From Micromonospora inositola (lineage in GTDB: Bacteria > Actinomycetota > Actinomycetes > Mycobacteriales > Micromonosporaceae), in assembly GCF_900090285.1 (NCBI RefSeq), contig NZ_LT607754.1, positions 3,622,001-3,686,000 of the forward strand: a stretch of DNA of 64,000 bases, written 5' to 3'. Positions 34,218-41,386 of this stretch are shown here, one piece after another (positions within the stretch are counted from its first letter, which is position 1; every line of letters begins with the position of its first letter). Under the pieces are notes generated by a model. The model was not told where the DNA came from, did not search any database, and was given only the letters and a program-made list of their open reading frames with translations. The position numbers and the translations under genes are program-made.

Positions 34218-34778
34218 TCAGGGATGCTCCATCACCAGGACCGCGAAGGTGCCCGGCGCCAGCGCCTCGTACCGGTGCGGCGCGTCGCCGGGGAACGTGG
34301 CGTAGTCGCCGGGACCGAGGTCGACCAGGTCGGATTCCGGCCCGACGCGCATCCGGCCGGCGGCGACCACGATGTGCTCGATGCTGCGCGGGGTGTGCGG
34401 CTCGGCGACGCGGACGGCGCCCGGCTCCAGCTCCATCACGTAGACGTCCCGCCGGCTGTGGGCGGAGCCCGCGGCGAGGAGGGTGGCGGTGAAGTCGGCG
34501 TGCTCGGAGCGGACCCGGGGGCCCTCGCCGGCCCGGATGACCCGGACGGCGGCCGTTGGTGGCTCGACCAGGCGGCTGAACGGTACGCCGAGCGCCACGC
34601 CGAGCGCCCAGAGCGTCTCGACGCTCGGGTTGCCCACCCCGGACTCCAGTTGGGAGAGGGTGGACTTGGCGATGCCCGCGCGACGGGCCAGCTCGGTCAG
34701 CGAGATGCCGGCCCGGTCGCGCTCGCGGCGCAGGGCGGCCGCGATGGTGGCCAACGGCGGAGCGGGCTCGACGGGCAT
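34218..34778 (-). CDS. XRE-family regulator with cupin sensor domain
   Basis: A 186-residue regulator. The N-terminal helix-turn-helix (about 18-65) includes SLTELARRAGIAKSTLSQLE and NPSVETLWALGVALGVPFSRL; the C-terminal cupin (about 80-180) has EPHTPRSIEHIVV, GRMRVGPES and GDYATFPGDAPHRYE, a small-molecule or metal-binding barrel. ATG at 34778 is favoured because GGAGCG precedes it by 6 bases; ATG at 34790 is possible. It is divergent from azlC-azlD and, as in other bacteria, very likely controls that branched-chain amino acid exporter. Confidence 0.88.
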   Translation of the reverse strand: MPVEPAPPLATIAAALRRERDRAGISLTELARRAGIAKSTLSQLESGVGNPSVETLWALGVALGVPFSRLVEPPTAAVRVIRAGEGPRVRSEHADFTATLLAAGSAHSRRDVYVMELEPGAVRVAEPHTPRSIEHIVVAAGRMRVGPESDLVDLGPGDYATFPGDAPHRYEALAPGTFAVLVMEHP

Positions 34779-34800
34779 TGTTCGCTCCATAGGTCTATTT

Positions 34801-34816
34801 GTTCGGTTTGACGAAC
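34801..34816. promoter_or_regulatory. Operator candidate between the XRE regulator and azlC
   Basis: Inverted repeat GTTCG-gtttga-CGAAC. A further GTTCG lies 21 bases to the left (34780-34784), two helical turns away. The site sits between the divergent starts and just upstream of the predicted azlC -10, fitting repression or activation by the XRE-cupin protein. Confidence 0.5.
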
Positions 34817-34834
34817 GCGGCGAGGTGTGTTCAT

Positions 34835-34840
34835 CATAAT
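34835..34840 (+). promoter_or_regulatory. Predicted -10 element of a leaderless azlC transcript
   Basis: CATAAT ends 5 bases before the azlC ATG, so transcription would begin at or next to the A of the start codon. No ribosome-binding site precedes the ATG. TTGACG at 34808-34813 could be the -35, though its 21-base spacing is long. Leaderless mRNAs with a -10 at this distance are common in actinobacteria. Confidence 0.5.
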
Positions 34841-34845
34841 GGACC

Positions 34846-35610
34846 ATGCGTACGCCAAACCGAACGCCCGACGTGGCGATGCTGCGGGACGTCGCCGCCA
34901 TCGGCGCGGCGATGGTCGCCGTCGGCGCCTCGTTCGGCGCGATGGGGGTCGCCGCCGGGCTGCCCGGCTGGGCGACGGTCGCCATGTCCGTGCTGGTGTA
35001 CGCCGGCGGCGCGCAGTTCATGGCCGTGGGGCTGGTGGCCGCCGGCAGCCCCCTCGCGGCGGTCCTCGCCGGCCTGCTGCTCAACGCGCGGCACCTGCCG
35101 TTCGGCCTGACCCTGGGCGACAGCCTCGGCCACCAGCGCTGGCGGCGGCTGCTCGGCAGCCACCTGATGACCGACGAGGCGACCGCCTTCGCGCTGGCGC
35201 GACCGGCCGGCGGCGCGCGCCACCGCGCCTTCTGGCTCGCCGGGACACTGCTCTTCCTGGCCTGGAACGCCGGCACCCTGCTGGGCGTGCTCGCCGGTGG
35301 CGCGGTCGGTGACCCGACCGCTTTGGGCCTCGACGCGGCCTTCCCGGCCGGGCTGATCGCCCTGCTGCTGCCGACGCTGCGCGACCCGGAGATCCGCCGG
35401 GTGGCGCTGACCGGCGCGGGGCTGGCGGTACTGGCCACCCCGGTGCTGCCGGCCGGGCTGCCGGTGCTGCTCGCGCTCGGCGCCCTGGTCCTGCCGTTGA
35501 TCCGCCGCCGGCCGCCGGGCACCGACCCGGTGCCCGTGACCGCCGCCGGGGCGGACCACCGGGAAGCCGGACCGGGACGGGTCGTCGCGACGGAGGAGGC
35601 GCCGTGCTGA
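34846..35610 (+). CDS. azlC: AzlC-family branched-chain amino acid exporter, large subunit
   Basis: A 254-residue membrane protein of the AzlC/YgaZ family with about seven helices. Typical features are GASFGAMGVAAGLPGWATVAMSVLVYAGGAQFMAVGL-like early helices (residues about 20-65) and LLLNARHLPFGLTLGD with the MTDEATAFAL segment after it. With the small AzlD partner it exports branched-chain amino acids (established for B. subtilis AzlCD and E. coli YgaZH). Its C-terminus overlaps azlD by 7 bases. Divergent from an XRE-cupin regulator; probably expressed as a leaderless mRNA. Confidence 0.9.
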   Translation: MRTPNRTPDVAMLRDVAAIGAAMVAVGASFGAMGVAAGLPGWATVAMSVLVYAGGAQFMAVGLVAAGSPLAAVLAGLLLNARHLPFGLTLGDSLGHQRWRRLLGSHLMTDEATAFALARPAGGARHRAFWLAGTLLFLAWNAGTLLGVLAGGAVGDPTALGLDAAFPAGLIALLLPTLRDPEIRRVALTGAGLAVLATPVLPAGLPVLLALGALVLPLIRRRPPGTDPVPVTAAGADHREAGPGRVVATEEAPC

Positions 35611-35912
35611 TCGCCGTGATCCTCGCCCTGGCCGCCGGCACGTACGGCTTCCGGGTCGCCGGAGTGCTGATGCGGGACCGGCTGGACCTGCCCGACTGGT
35701 CCCGGCAACTGCTGCCGGTCGCCGCCGCCGCCCTGCTGGCCGCCCTCGCCGCGACCGCCGCGCTGGCCGAGGCCGGCGGGTTCGCCGGCTACGCCCGGCC
35801 GGCGGGCGTGCTGGTCGGGGTGCTGCTCGCCTGGCGCCGCGCGCCCTTCGTCCTGGTGGTGGTCGCCGCGGCGGGCACCACCGCGCTGCTGCGCCTGGCC
35901 GGGGTGGCATGA
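35604..35912 (+). CDS. azlD: AzlD-family exporter small subunit
   Basis: A 102-residue membrane protein with three or four helices: LIAVILALAAGTYGFRVAGV at the N-terminus, then the LPVAAAALLAALAATAAL and APFVLVVVAAAGTTALLRL helices. The GTYGFR and DWSRQLLPVAAAALL segments fit AzlD/YgaH proteins, the obligate partner of AzlC. GTG start lies inside the end of azlC, behind GGAGGAGG, so the two are coupled. Confidence 0.87.
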   Translation: MLIAVILALAAGTYGFRVAGVLMRDRLDLPDWSRQLLPVAAAALLAALAATAALAEAGGFAGYARPAGVLVGVLLAWRRAPFVLVVVAAAGTTALLRLAGVA

Positions 35913-35915
35913 CGA

Positions 35916-35946
35916 GGCCCCTCCCCGCGGCGGGCGGGAAGGGGCC
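35916..35946. terminator. Terminator between azlD and the DUF3043 gene
   Basis: 13-base stem with one mismatch (GGCCCCTCCCCGC paired with GCGGGAAGGGGCC) and a 5-base loop, in the 52-base gap between convergent genes. Confidence 0.75.
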
Positions 35947-35964
35947 GGTCGGAACGGGCTCGGG

Positions 35965-36573
35965 TCAGATCTTGTCGCCGATGTTGACCCGCGGCGCCGG
36001 GGCGCGCATCCGGCGGAAGGTGATCGACCGCATGATCGCGTACAGGTAGAGCGAGCCCAGCTTCTGGTCGCTCTTCGGGAACCGCTCCCGCATCAGCTTC
36101 TTGATCTTGCGAGAGATCAGGACGGAGTCGACCACCACGCCGAGCGCCAGCGCGCCCCACATGACGTTGGAGGCCAACCGGACGATCGGCGGCATGGCCT
36201 GGTTGGAGCCGACCAGCACGATCAGGGCGCCGCCGAAGAACCAGGTGCCGACCGTACGCCGGGAGTCGACCACGTTGCGGGCCAGCAGCCGCTCCGGTCC
36301 CCGGTCGCGGGGGCCGCCCTCGCGACGGAACTCCGAGGACGCCTCGGCGCGGGCCGCCCGGCGCTGCTCCCGGGCCTCCTCCTTGGTCAGCGGCCGGGTC
36401 GGGCCGCTGACCCGCCGGCCAGCGGTCGGCCGCTTCGGCGTGACCTGGCCCAGCTCCTTCTTGCTCGGGGTGTATCCCCGGGTGCGGGCGGCGGTGGACT
36501 CCTCGTCGGTCGTCACCGGGGTGACGGATTCCTGGACGAGGTCGGCGGGCTTGCGGCGAAACAGCGACGGCAC
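35965..36573 (-). CDS. DUF3043 membrane protein
   Basis: A 202-residue protein with the DUF3043 layout: a basic cytoplasmic N-terminal half (SLFRRKPADLV, then KKELGQVTPKRPTAGRR and KEEAREQRRAARAE), followed by two membrane helices (WFFGGALIVLVGSNQAM and WGALALGVVVDSVLIS) and a charged C-terminus. Function unknown; the family is confined to actinobacteria. GTG at 36573 is chosen because the family starts near SLFRRK and because an upstream frame start would fall inside the murA terminator hairpin. No clear ribosome-binding site is present. Confidence 0.78.
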   Translation of the reverse strand: MPSLFRRKPADLVQESVTPVTTDEESTAARTRGYTPSKKELGQVTPKRPTAGRRVSGPTRPLTKEEAREQRRAARAEASSEFRREGGPRDRGPERLLARNVVDSRRTVGTWFFGGALIVLVGSNQAMPPIVRLASNVMWGALALGVVVDSVLISRKIKKLMRERFPKSDQKLGSLYLYAIMRSITFRRMRAPAPRVNIGDKI

Positions 36574-36596
36574 GAGGTGAAGGGTAGCCACACGGC

Positions 36597-36631
36597 CGCG
36601 CCCGGTGCACATCGCGGGTGCACCGGGCGCG
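36597..36631 (-). terminator. Terminator downstream of murA
   Basis: A perfect 14-base stem (CGCGCCCGGTGCAC and its complement) with a 7-base loop, beginning 17 bases after the murA stop and ending just before the DUF3043 gene on the same strand. Confidence 0.82.
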
Positions 36632-36648
36632 AATGAAGCGGTGTGATG

Positions 36649-38061
36649 TTACGGACGCTCGACGTGCGCGCCCAGGTCGGCCAGCTTCTTCTCGAAGTCC
36701 TCGTAGCCCCGGTTGATCAGGTCGACGCCGTACACCCGGGAGGTGCCCTCGGCGGCGAGCGCCGCGATCAGGTGGCTGAAGCCGGCCCGCAGGTCCGGGA
36801 TGACCAGGTCGGCCGCGTGCAGCTTGCTCGGCCCGGCGATCACCGCGGAGTGCTTGAAGTTGCGCCGGCCGAAGCGGCACGGGGTGCCGCCCAGGCAGTC
36901 CCGGTAGACCTGGATGTTGGCGCCCATGGTGTTCAGCGCCTCGGTGTAGCCCAGCCGCTGCTCGTAGACCGTCTCGTGGACGATCGACAGGCCCCGGGCC
37001 TGGGTCAGCGCCACCACGAGGGGCTGCTGCCAGTCGGTCATGAAGCCGGGGTGCACGTCGGTCTCCAGCGCCACGGCGTTCAGCTCGCCGCCCGGGTGCC
37101 AGAACCGGATGCCGCCCTCCTGGCCCGGGTCGCCCAGCTTCGGCGGGCGGGCGTCGGTCACCTCGTACTCGCCGCCGACCGAGCGGAAGACGTTCAGGAA
37201 GGTCATCATGTCGGCCTGCTGCGCGCCCAGCACCTCGACGTCCCCGCGGGTGGCCAGCGCGGCCGCCGCCCAGCTCGCCGCCTCGATCCGGTCCGGGATC
37301 GGCCGGTGCGTGTAGCCGTGCAGCTTCTTCACGCCCTGGATCTCGATCACCCGGTCGGTGTGCACCTTGATGATCGCGCCCATCTTCTGCAGGATGCAGA
37401 TCAGGTCGATGATCTCCGGCTCGACCGCCGCGTTGCGCAGCTCGGTGACGCCCTCGGCCATCACCGCGGTCAGCAGCACCTGCTCGGTGGCGCCCACGCT
37501 CGGGTACGGCAGGGCGAACTTGGTGCCGTGCAGCCCGTTCGGCGCCGACAGGTGCATCCCCTCGGGGGTCTTGTCGACGGTCGCGCCGAACTCGCGCAGC
37601 GCCTGGATGTGGAAGTCGATCGGGCGGGGGCCGATGTGGCAGCCGCCCAGGTCGGGGATGAAGGCGTGGCCGAGCCGGTGCAGCAGCGGGCCGCAGAACA
37701 GGATCGGGATCCGGCTGGACCCCGCGTGCACGTTGATCTGATCGGTGCTGGCGCTCTCGACGTTCGAGGGGTCGAGGATGAGCTCGCCGTCCTCCTCGCC
37801 GTCGCTCACCTTCACCCCGTGCAGGTCGAGCAGGCCGCGGACCACCTCGACGTCGCGGATCCGCGGCACGTCGAACAGCCGGCTGGGCGAGTCGGCCAGC
37901 AGGGCCGCGACCATCGCCTTGGAAACGAGGTTCTTCGCGCCGCGCACGCGGATCCGCCCTTCCAGCGGAGTGCCTCCGTGTACGACCAGGACGTCGTCGG
38001 TCAACGCAACCTCCAGCGCGTTGGTGCTGCCGTGTAGATGGTTGGGGTCCACGATCTGCAT
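36649..38061 (-). CDS. murA: UDP-N-acetylglucosamine 1-carboxyvinyltransferase
   Basis: A 470-residue EPSP-synthase-fold enzyme catalysing the first committed step of peptidoglycan precursor synthesis, enolpyruvyl transfer from PEP to UDP-GlcNAc. The substrate-binding Lys is in RGAKNLVSKA and the reactive Cys in GGCHIGPRP, the residue attacked by fosfomycin; mycobacteria have Asp there, so this enzyme should be fosfomycin sensitive in principle. The C-terminal RAGFSHLIAALAAEG is typical. ATG at 38061 adds about 20 residues before the conserved DDVLVVHGGTPLEGRI; TTG closer to that point is an alternative. Monocistronic, ending in a strong hairpin. Confidence 0.9.
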   Translation of the reverse strand: MQIVDPNHLHGSTNALEVALTDDVLVVHGGTPLEGRIRVRGAKNLVSKAMVAALLADSPSRLFDVPRIRDVEVVRGLLDLHGVKVSDGEEDGELILDPSNVESASTDQINVHAGSSRIPILFCGPLLHRLGHAFIPDLGGCHIGPRPIDFHIQALREFGATVDKTPEGMHLSAPNGLHGTKFALPYPSVGATEQVLLTAVMAEGVTELRNAAVEPEIIDLICILQKMGAIIKVHTDRVIEIQGVKKLHGYTHRPIPDRIEAASWAAAALATRGDVEVLGAQQADMMTFLNVFRSVGGEYEVTDARPPKLGDPGQEGGIRFWHPGGELNAVALETDVHPGFMTDWQQPLVVALTQARGLSIVHETVYEQRLGYTEALNTMGANIQVYRDCLGGTPCRFGRRNFKHSAVIAGPSKLHAADLVIPDLRAGFSHLIAALAAEGTSRVYGVDLINRGYEDFEKKLADLGAHVERP

Positions 38062-38218
38062 CGCTACCCGAAACGCGGCCAGGTGAAAACGGCCCGCATC
38101 TGTTGTCGCCCCGGCAGCATAGCCGTCCGTGACGAGAATGGAATCGGTCACATCACCAGTGAGGGCACGAACCGGGGTGTCCGGCACGTTTCCGTACCAG
38201 CGACATGACCGAGCGTGA

Positions 38219-39427
38219 TCAACCGGCGGTGGGTGGCGGGGTGTCCGCCCCGGGGAGGGCGAGCATCTGGTCCAGGGCCACCCGGGCGTGATGCGCGGTG
38301 TCCGGGTCCACGGTGATCTGGTTGACCACCCGGCCGGCCACCAGCTCCTCCAGCGCCCAGACCAGGTGCGGCAGGTCGATCCGGTTCATCGTCGAGCAGT
38401 AGCAGACGGCCTTGTCCAGGAACATGATCTGCTTGTCCGGGTGGGCCAGCGCCAGCCGGCGGACCAGGTTCAGCTCGGTGCCGACCGCCCAGGCCGAGCC
38501 GGCCGGGGCCGCCTCGATGGTCTTGATGATGAACTCCGTCGAGCCGACGTGATCGGCGGCGGTGACCACCTCGTGCCGGCATTCCGGGTGGACCAGCACG
38601 TTCACCCCCGGCACCCGCTCCCGGACGTCGTTGACGCTGTCCAGGGTGAACCGGCCGTGCACCGAGCAGTGCCCGCGCCACAGGATCATCTTCGCGTCGC
38701 GCAGCTGCTCCGGGGTCAGCCCGCCGTTCGGCTTGTGCGGGTCGTAGAGCACGCAGTCGTCCAGCGAGAGGCCCATCTCCAGCACCGCCGTGTTGCGGCC
38801 CAGGTGCTGGTCGGGCAGGAAGAGCACCTTCGACCCCTGCTCGAACGCCCAGTCCAGCGCCCGCTTCGCGTTCGACGAGGTGCAGACCACGCCGCCGTTG
38901 CGCCCGACGAAGCCCTTGATGTCCGCCGAGGAGTTCATGTACGTCACCGGGACGGTGTCCCGCGCGATGCCCAGCTCGGTCAGCACGTCCCAGGCGGTCT
39001 CGACCTGCGACAGCACCGCCATGTCGGCCATCGAGCAGCCGGCGGCCAGGTCCGGCAGGATGACCTTCTGGGCGTCCGAGGTGAGGATGTCCGCGCTCTC
39101 GGCCATGAAGTGCACGCCACAGAAGACGATGTACTCCGCGTCGGGCCGGGCCGCCGCCTCGCGGGCGAGCTTGAACGAGTCGCCGGTCACGTCGGCGAAC
39201 TGGATCACCTCGTCGCGCTGGTAGTGGTGCCCCAGCACGAACACCTTCGTGCCGAGCGCGGCCTTGGCCGCCGCCGCCCGGGCCACCAGGTCCGGGTCGC
39301 TCGGCGCGGGGAGGTCACCCGGACACTCCACGCCACGCTCGGTGGCGGGGTCGCTGCCGCGGCCGAGGAGCAGCAGCGCAGTGGCGGTGTTGGAGGGCTC
39401 AACCCAGGTCGAAGTCACGCCTCCCAT
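38219..39427 (-). CDS. nadA: Quinolinate synthase A
   Basis: A 402-residue 4Fe-4S enzyme condensing iminoaspartate and dihydroxyacetone phosphate to quinolinate in de novo NAD synthesis. Typical segments: VLGHHYQRDEVIQFAD, CGVHFMAESADIL, AGCSMADMA, NSSADIKG, CTSSNA, HPECRHEV and STEFIIKTIE; the three cluster Cys lie in CGVHF, HPEC and a later CYCSTM region. ATG at 39427 and GTG at 39418 are both possible starts; neither has a well-spaced ribosome-binding site. nadB and nadC are not adjacent. A 16-base palindrome lies between it and the divergent glycerate kinase. Confidence 0.92.
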   Translation of the reverse strand: MGGVTSTWVEPSNTATALLLLGRGSDPATERGVECPGDLPAPSDPDLVARAAAAKAALGTKVFVLGHHYQRDEVIQFADVTGDSFKLAREAAARPDAEYIVFCGVHFMAESADILTSDAQKVILPDLAAGCSMADMAVLSQVETAWDVLTELGIARDTVPVTYMNSSADIKGFVGRNGGVVCTSSNAKRALDWAFEQGSKVLFLPDQHLGRNTAVLEMGLSLDDCVLYDPHKPNGGLTPEQLRDAKMILWRGHCSVHGRFTLDSVNDVRERVPGVNVLVHPECRHEVVTAADHVGSTEFIIKTIEAAPAGSAWAVGTELNLVRRLALAHPDKQIMFLDKAVCYCSTMNRIDLPHLVWALEELVAGRVVNQITVDPDTAHHARVALDQMLALPGADTPPPTAG

Positions 39428-39462
39428 GGTCCCACAGCGTGGCCGGTGCGCAGCGGCTCCAG

Positions 39463-39478
39463 GTGTGGCCTGCCACAC
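39463..39478. promoter_or_regulatory. Palindrome between nadA and the glycerate kinase gene
   Basis: GTGTGGC-CT-GCCACAC, two perfect 7-base arms, located 8 bases upstream of the glycerate kinase ATG and 36 bases from the nadA start. The position suits an operator or a short regulatory hairpin. I do not recognise the motif as a known NAD-regulator site. Confidence 0.4.
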
Positions 39479-39486
39479 TGCTGGGC

Positions 39487-40623
39487 ATGCGCGTGCTGCT
39501 CTGCCCGGACAAGTTCGCCGGCACCCTGCCGGCCCCGGAGGTGGCCGCCGCGGTGGCCGAGGGCTGGCGGGCGGTGGCCGCCGGCGACGACCTGCTGATC
39601 CGGCCGCTCGCCGACGGCGGGCCCGGCTTCGTCGCCGTCCTCGCCGAGGCGCTCGGCGGCCGGCGCGTGCCGGTGCCGACCGTCGACCCGCTCGGCCGGC
39701 CCGCCGCCGGTGAGATCCTGCTCACCGACGACGGCGTGGCCTACCTGGAGAGCGCCCAGGCGTGCGGGCTGCACCTGCTCACCGCCGCCGAGCGCGACCC
39801 GAAGGCCACCACCTCGTACGGGCTGGGGCTGCTGGTGGCCGCGGCCGTCGAGGCCGGGGCCCGGACCGTGGTGGTCGGGCTGGGTGGCTCCGCCACCAAC
39901 GACGGGGGCGCCGGCATGCTCACCGCGCTCGGCGTCACCCCCCTCGACCAGACCGGCCACGCCCTGCCGTACGGGGGAGCGGCGCTCGCCGCGGTGGCCG
40001 CGCTGGACGGCGCGCCCCGGCTGCGCGGGGTGGACCTGGTCGCCGCCACCGACGTGGACAACCCGCTGCTCGGCCTGCACGGGGCCAGCAACGTGTACGG
40101 CCCGCAGAAGGGCGCGACCCGCGAGGACGTGCTGCTGCTCGACGCGGCCCTGGAACGCTGGGCCGCGATGCTGGAGAATGACCTGCCCGGCTGCCCGCCG
40201 GGGCTGAGCGTGCTGCCCGGTGGCGGCGCGGCCGGTGGGCTGGGCGCGGCGATCCTGGCGCTGGGCGGCCGGTGCGAGTCGGGCATCGGCCTGGTCACCC
40301 GGGCCATCGGGCTGGACGCCGCGCTCGACCGCGCCGACCTGGTGATCACCGGGGAGGGCTCCTTCGACCACCAGTCGCTGCGCGGCAAGGTGGTCGCCGG
40401 GGTGGCCGGGGCCGCCCGGGACCGCGGCGTGCCCTGTGTGGTGCTGGCGGGACGGGTGAGCACCGGCCGCCGGGAGGCCGCCGCGGCCGGGGTCACCGAG
40501 GCGTACAGCCTGGTGGAGCACTTCGGCGGCGAGGAACGCGGCGGGATGGAGGCGGCGATGGGCCGGCCCGCCGAGGGGCTGCGGGCGCTCGGCGCCCGGC
40601 TGGCCCGACAGTGGAGCCGTTGA
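39487..40623 (+). CDS. Glycerate kinase (GarK/GlxK family)
   Basis: A 378-residue kinase phosphorylating D-glycerate. Landmarks: CPDKFAGTLPAPEVA at the N-terminus, PLADGGPGF, VVVGLGGSATNDGGAGML (phosphate-binding), ATDVDNPLLG, YGPQKGA and GEGSFDHQSLRGKVV near the C-terminus. All match the type-1 glycerate kinase family. The start is the ATG before RVLLCPDKF, and the frame continues upstream without a better candidate. In M. tuberculosis the homologue (Rv2205c, from memory) also neighbours an erpA-like gene and an adenosine-kinase-like pfkB gene, as here. Confidence 0.92.
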   Translation: MRVLLCPDKFAGTLPAPEVAAAVAEGWRAVAAGDDLLIRPLADGGPGFVAVLAEALGGRRVPVPTVDPLGRPAAGEILLTDDGVAYLESAQACGLHLLTAAERDPKATTSYGLGLLVAAAVEAGARTVVVGLGGSATNDGGAGMLTALGVTPLDQTGHALPYGGAALAAVAALDGAPRLRGVDLVAATDVDNPLLGLHGASNVYGPQKGATREDVLLLDAALERWAAMLENDLPGCPPGLSVLPGGGAAGGLGAAILALGGRCESGIGLVTRAIGLDAALDRADLVITGEGSFDHQSLRGKVVAGVAGAARDRGVPCVVLAGRVSTGRREAAAAGVTEAYSLVEHFGGEERGGMEAAMGRPAEGLRALGARLARQWSR

Positions 40624-40789
40624 GCGGGCCGCTGGCCTGCGGCGCGGCTCACGCGCCCCGGACCACGCCACCGGAGGTGACTCCCGCCGGGGCGGCGTAC
40701 GATCAGATCTGGACCACACCGGGAATCACTGGGCGACGCGCGACGTTGGCCAGTGCGTCCGGACCCACACCGCGCAGGGAGATTTCCAC

Positions 40790-41158
40790 GTGACCACGCC
40801 AGCGCAGACCGAGTCGACCGAGGCCAAGGCCCCTACTTCCGTCGTCCTCACCGACGTCGCAGCGCAGAAGGTCAAGGCCCTGATCGAGCAGGAGGGCCGC
40901 GACGACCTGCGGCTCCGGATCGCGGTGCAGCCGGGCGGCTGCTCCGGCCTGCGGTACCAGCTCTTCTTCGACGAGCGGTCGCTCGACGGTGACATCGTCA
41001 CCGACTACGACGGTGTCGAGGTCGTCGTCGACCGGATGAGCGCCCCCTACCTGGCCGGCGCGACGATCGACTTCGCCGACCGGATCGACGCCCAGGGCTT
41101 CACCATCGACAACCCGAACGCCGGCAACTCCTGCGCCTGCGGCGACTCCTTCAGCTGA
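40790..41158 (+). CDS. erpA: A-type Fe-S cluster carrier (ErpA/IscA/HesB family)
   Basis: A 122-residue Fe-S carrier. The three conserved cysteines are present in GGCSGLRYQLFF and at the C-terminus in NSCACGDSFS, with the usual Asn-Pro-Asn before them. It accepts clusters from the Suf system and delivers them to apo-proteins; neighbours with clusters (NadA, Rieske QcrA) are plausible clients. GTG start about 10 bases after GGGAG. Transcription probably starts in the 166-base upstream gap (TACGAT at 40698-40703 is a possible -10). A strong terminator follows. Confidence 0.9.
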   Translation: MTTPAQTESTEAKAPTSVVLTDVAAQKVKALIEQEGRDDLRLRIAVQPGGCSGLRYQLFFDERSLDGDIVTDYDGVEVVVDRMSAPYLAGATIDFADRIDAQGFTIDNPNAGNSCACGDSFS

Positions 41159-41213
41159 GTCGACGTCGCGCCGAGCCGGCCGGCCCGTACGGGGCCGACG
41201 GGTGACGTGACGA

Positions 41214-41252
41214 AAACGGCGGGACCACCCTCCTCGGGTGGTCCCGCCGTTT
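41214..41252 (+). terminator. Rho-independent terminator after erpA
   Basis: A 17-base perfect stem (AAACGGCGGGACCACCC and its complement) with loop TCCTC, flanked by A-rich sequence on the left and T residues within and after the right arm; the best conventional terminator in the window. Confidence 0.9.
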
Positions 41253-41266
41253 CTTCGCGCCTCCGG

Positions 41267-41292
41267 GTGTCCGGGCGGTGACGTCCGGGTAT
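41267..41292 (+). promoter_or_regulatory. Possible sigma-B-type promoter upstream of the pfkB-family gene
   Basis: GTGT, 16 bases, GGGTAT, matching GNNT-N14-16-GGGTAY, 95 bases before the start codon of the kinase gene and just after the erpA terminator. Weak evidence because the -35 is degenerate. Confidence 0.3.
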
Positions 41293-41386
41293 GCGTGGGT
41301 CGACCGGTTCTCGACCGACCCGCGACCGACGCGCCGACCGGGCCGGTAGGCTGACCGGCGCCGTGCTGCCGACCCCGAGGGCTGAC

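Noticed and set aside
38062..38187. An extended murA start about 40 codons upstream
   Set aside because: The extra sequence is not conserved-looking and would extend well beyond the family N-terminus; ATG at 38061 or a later start is more likely.
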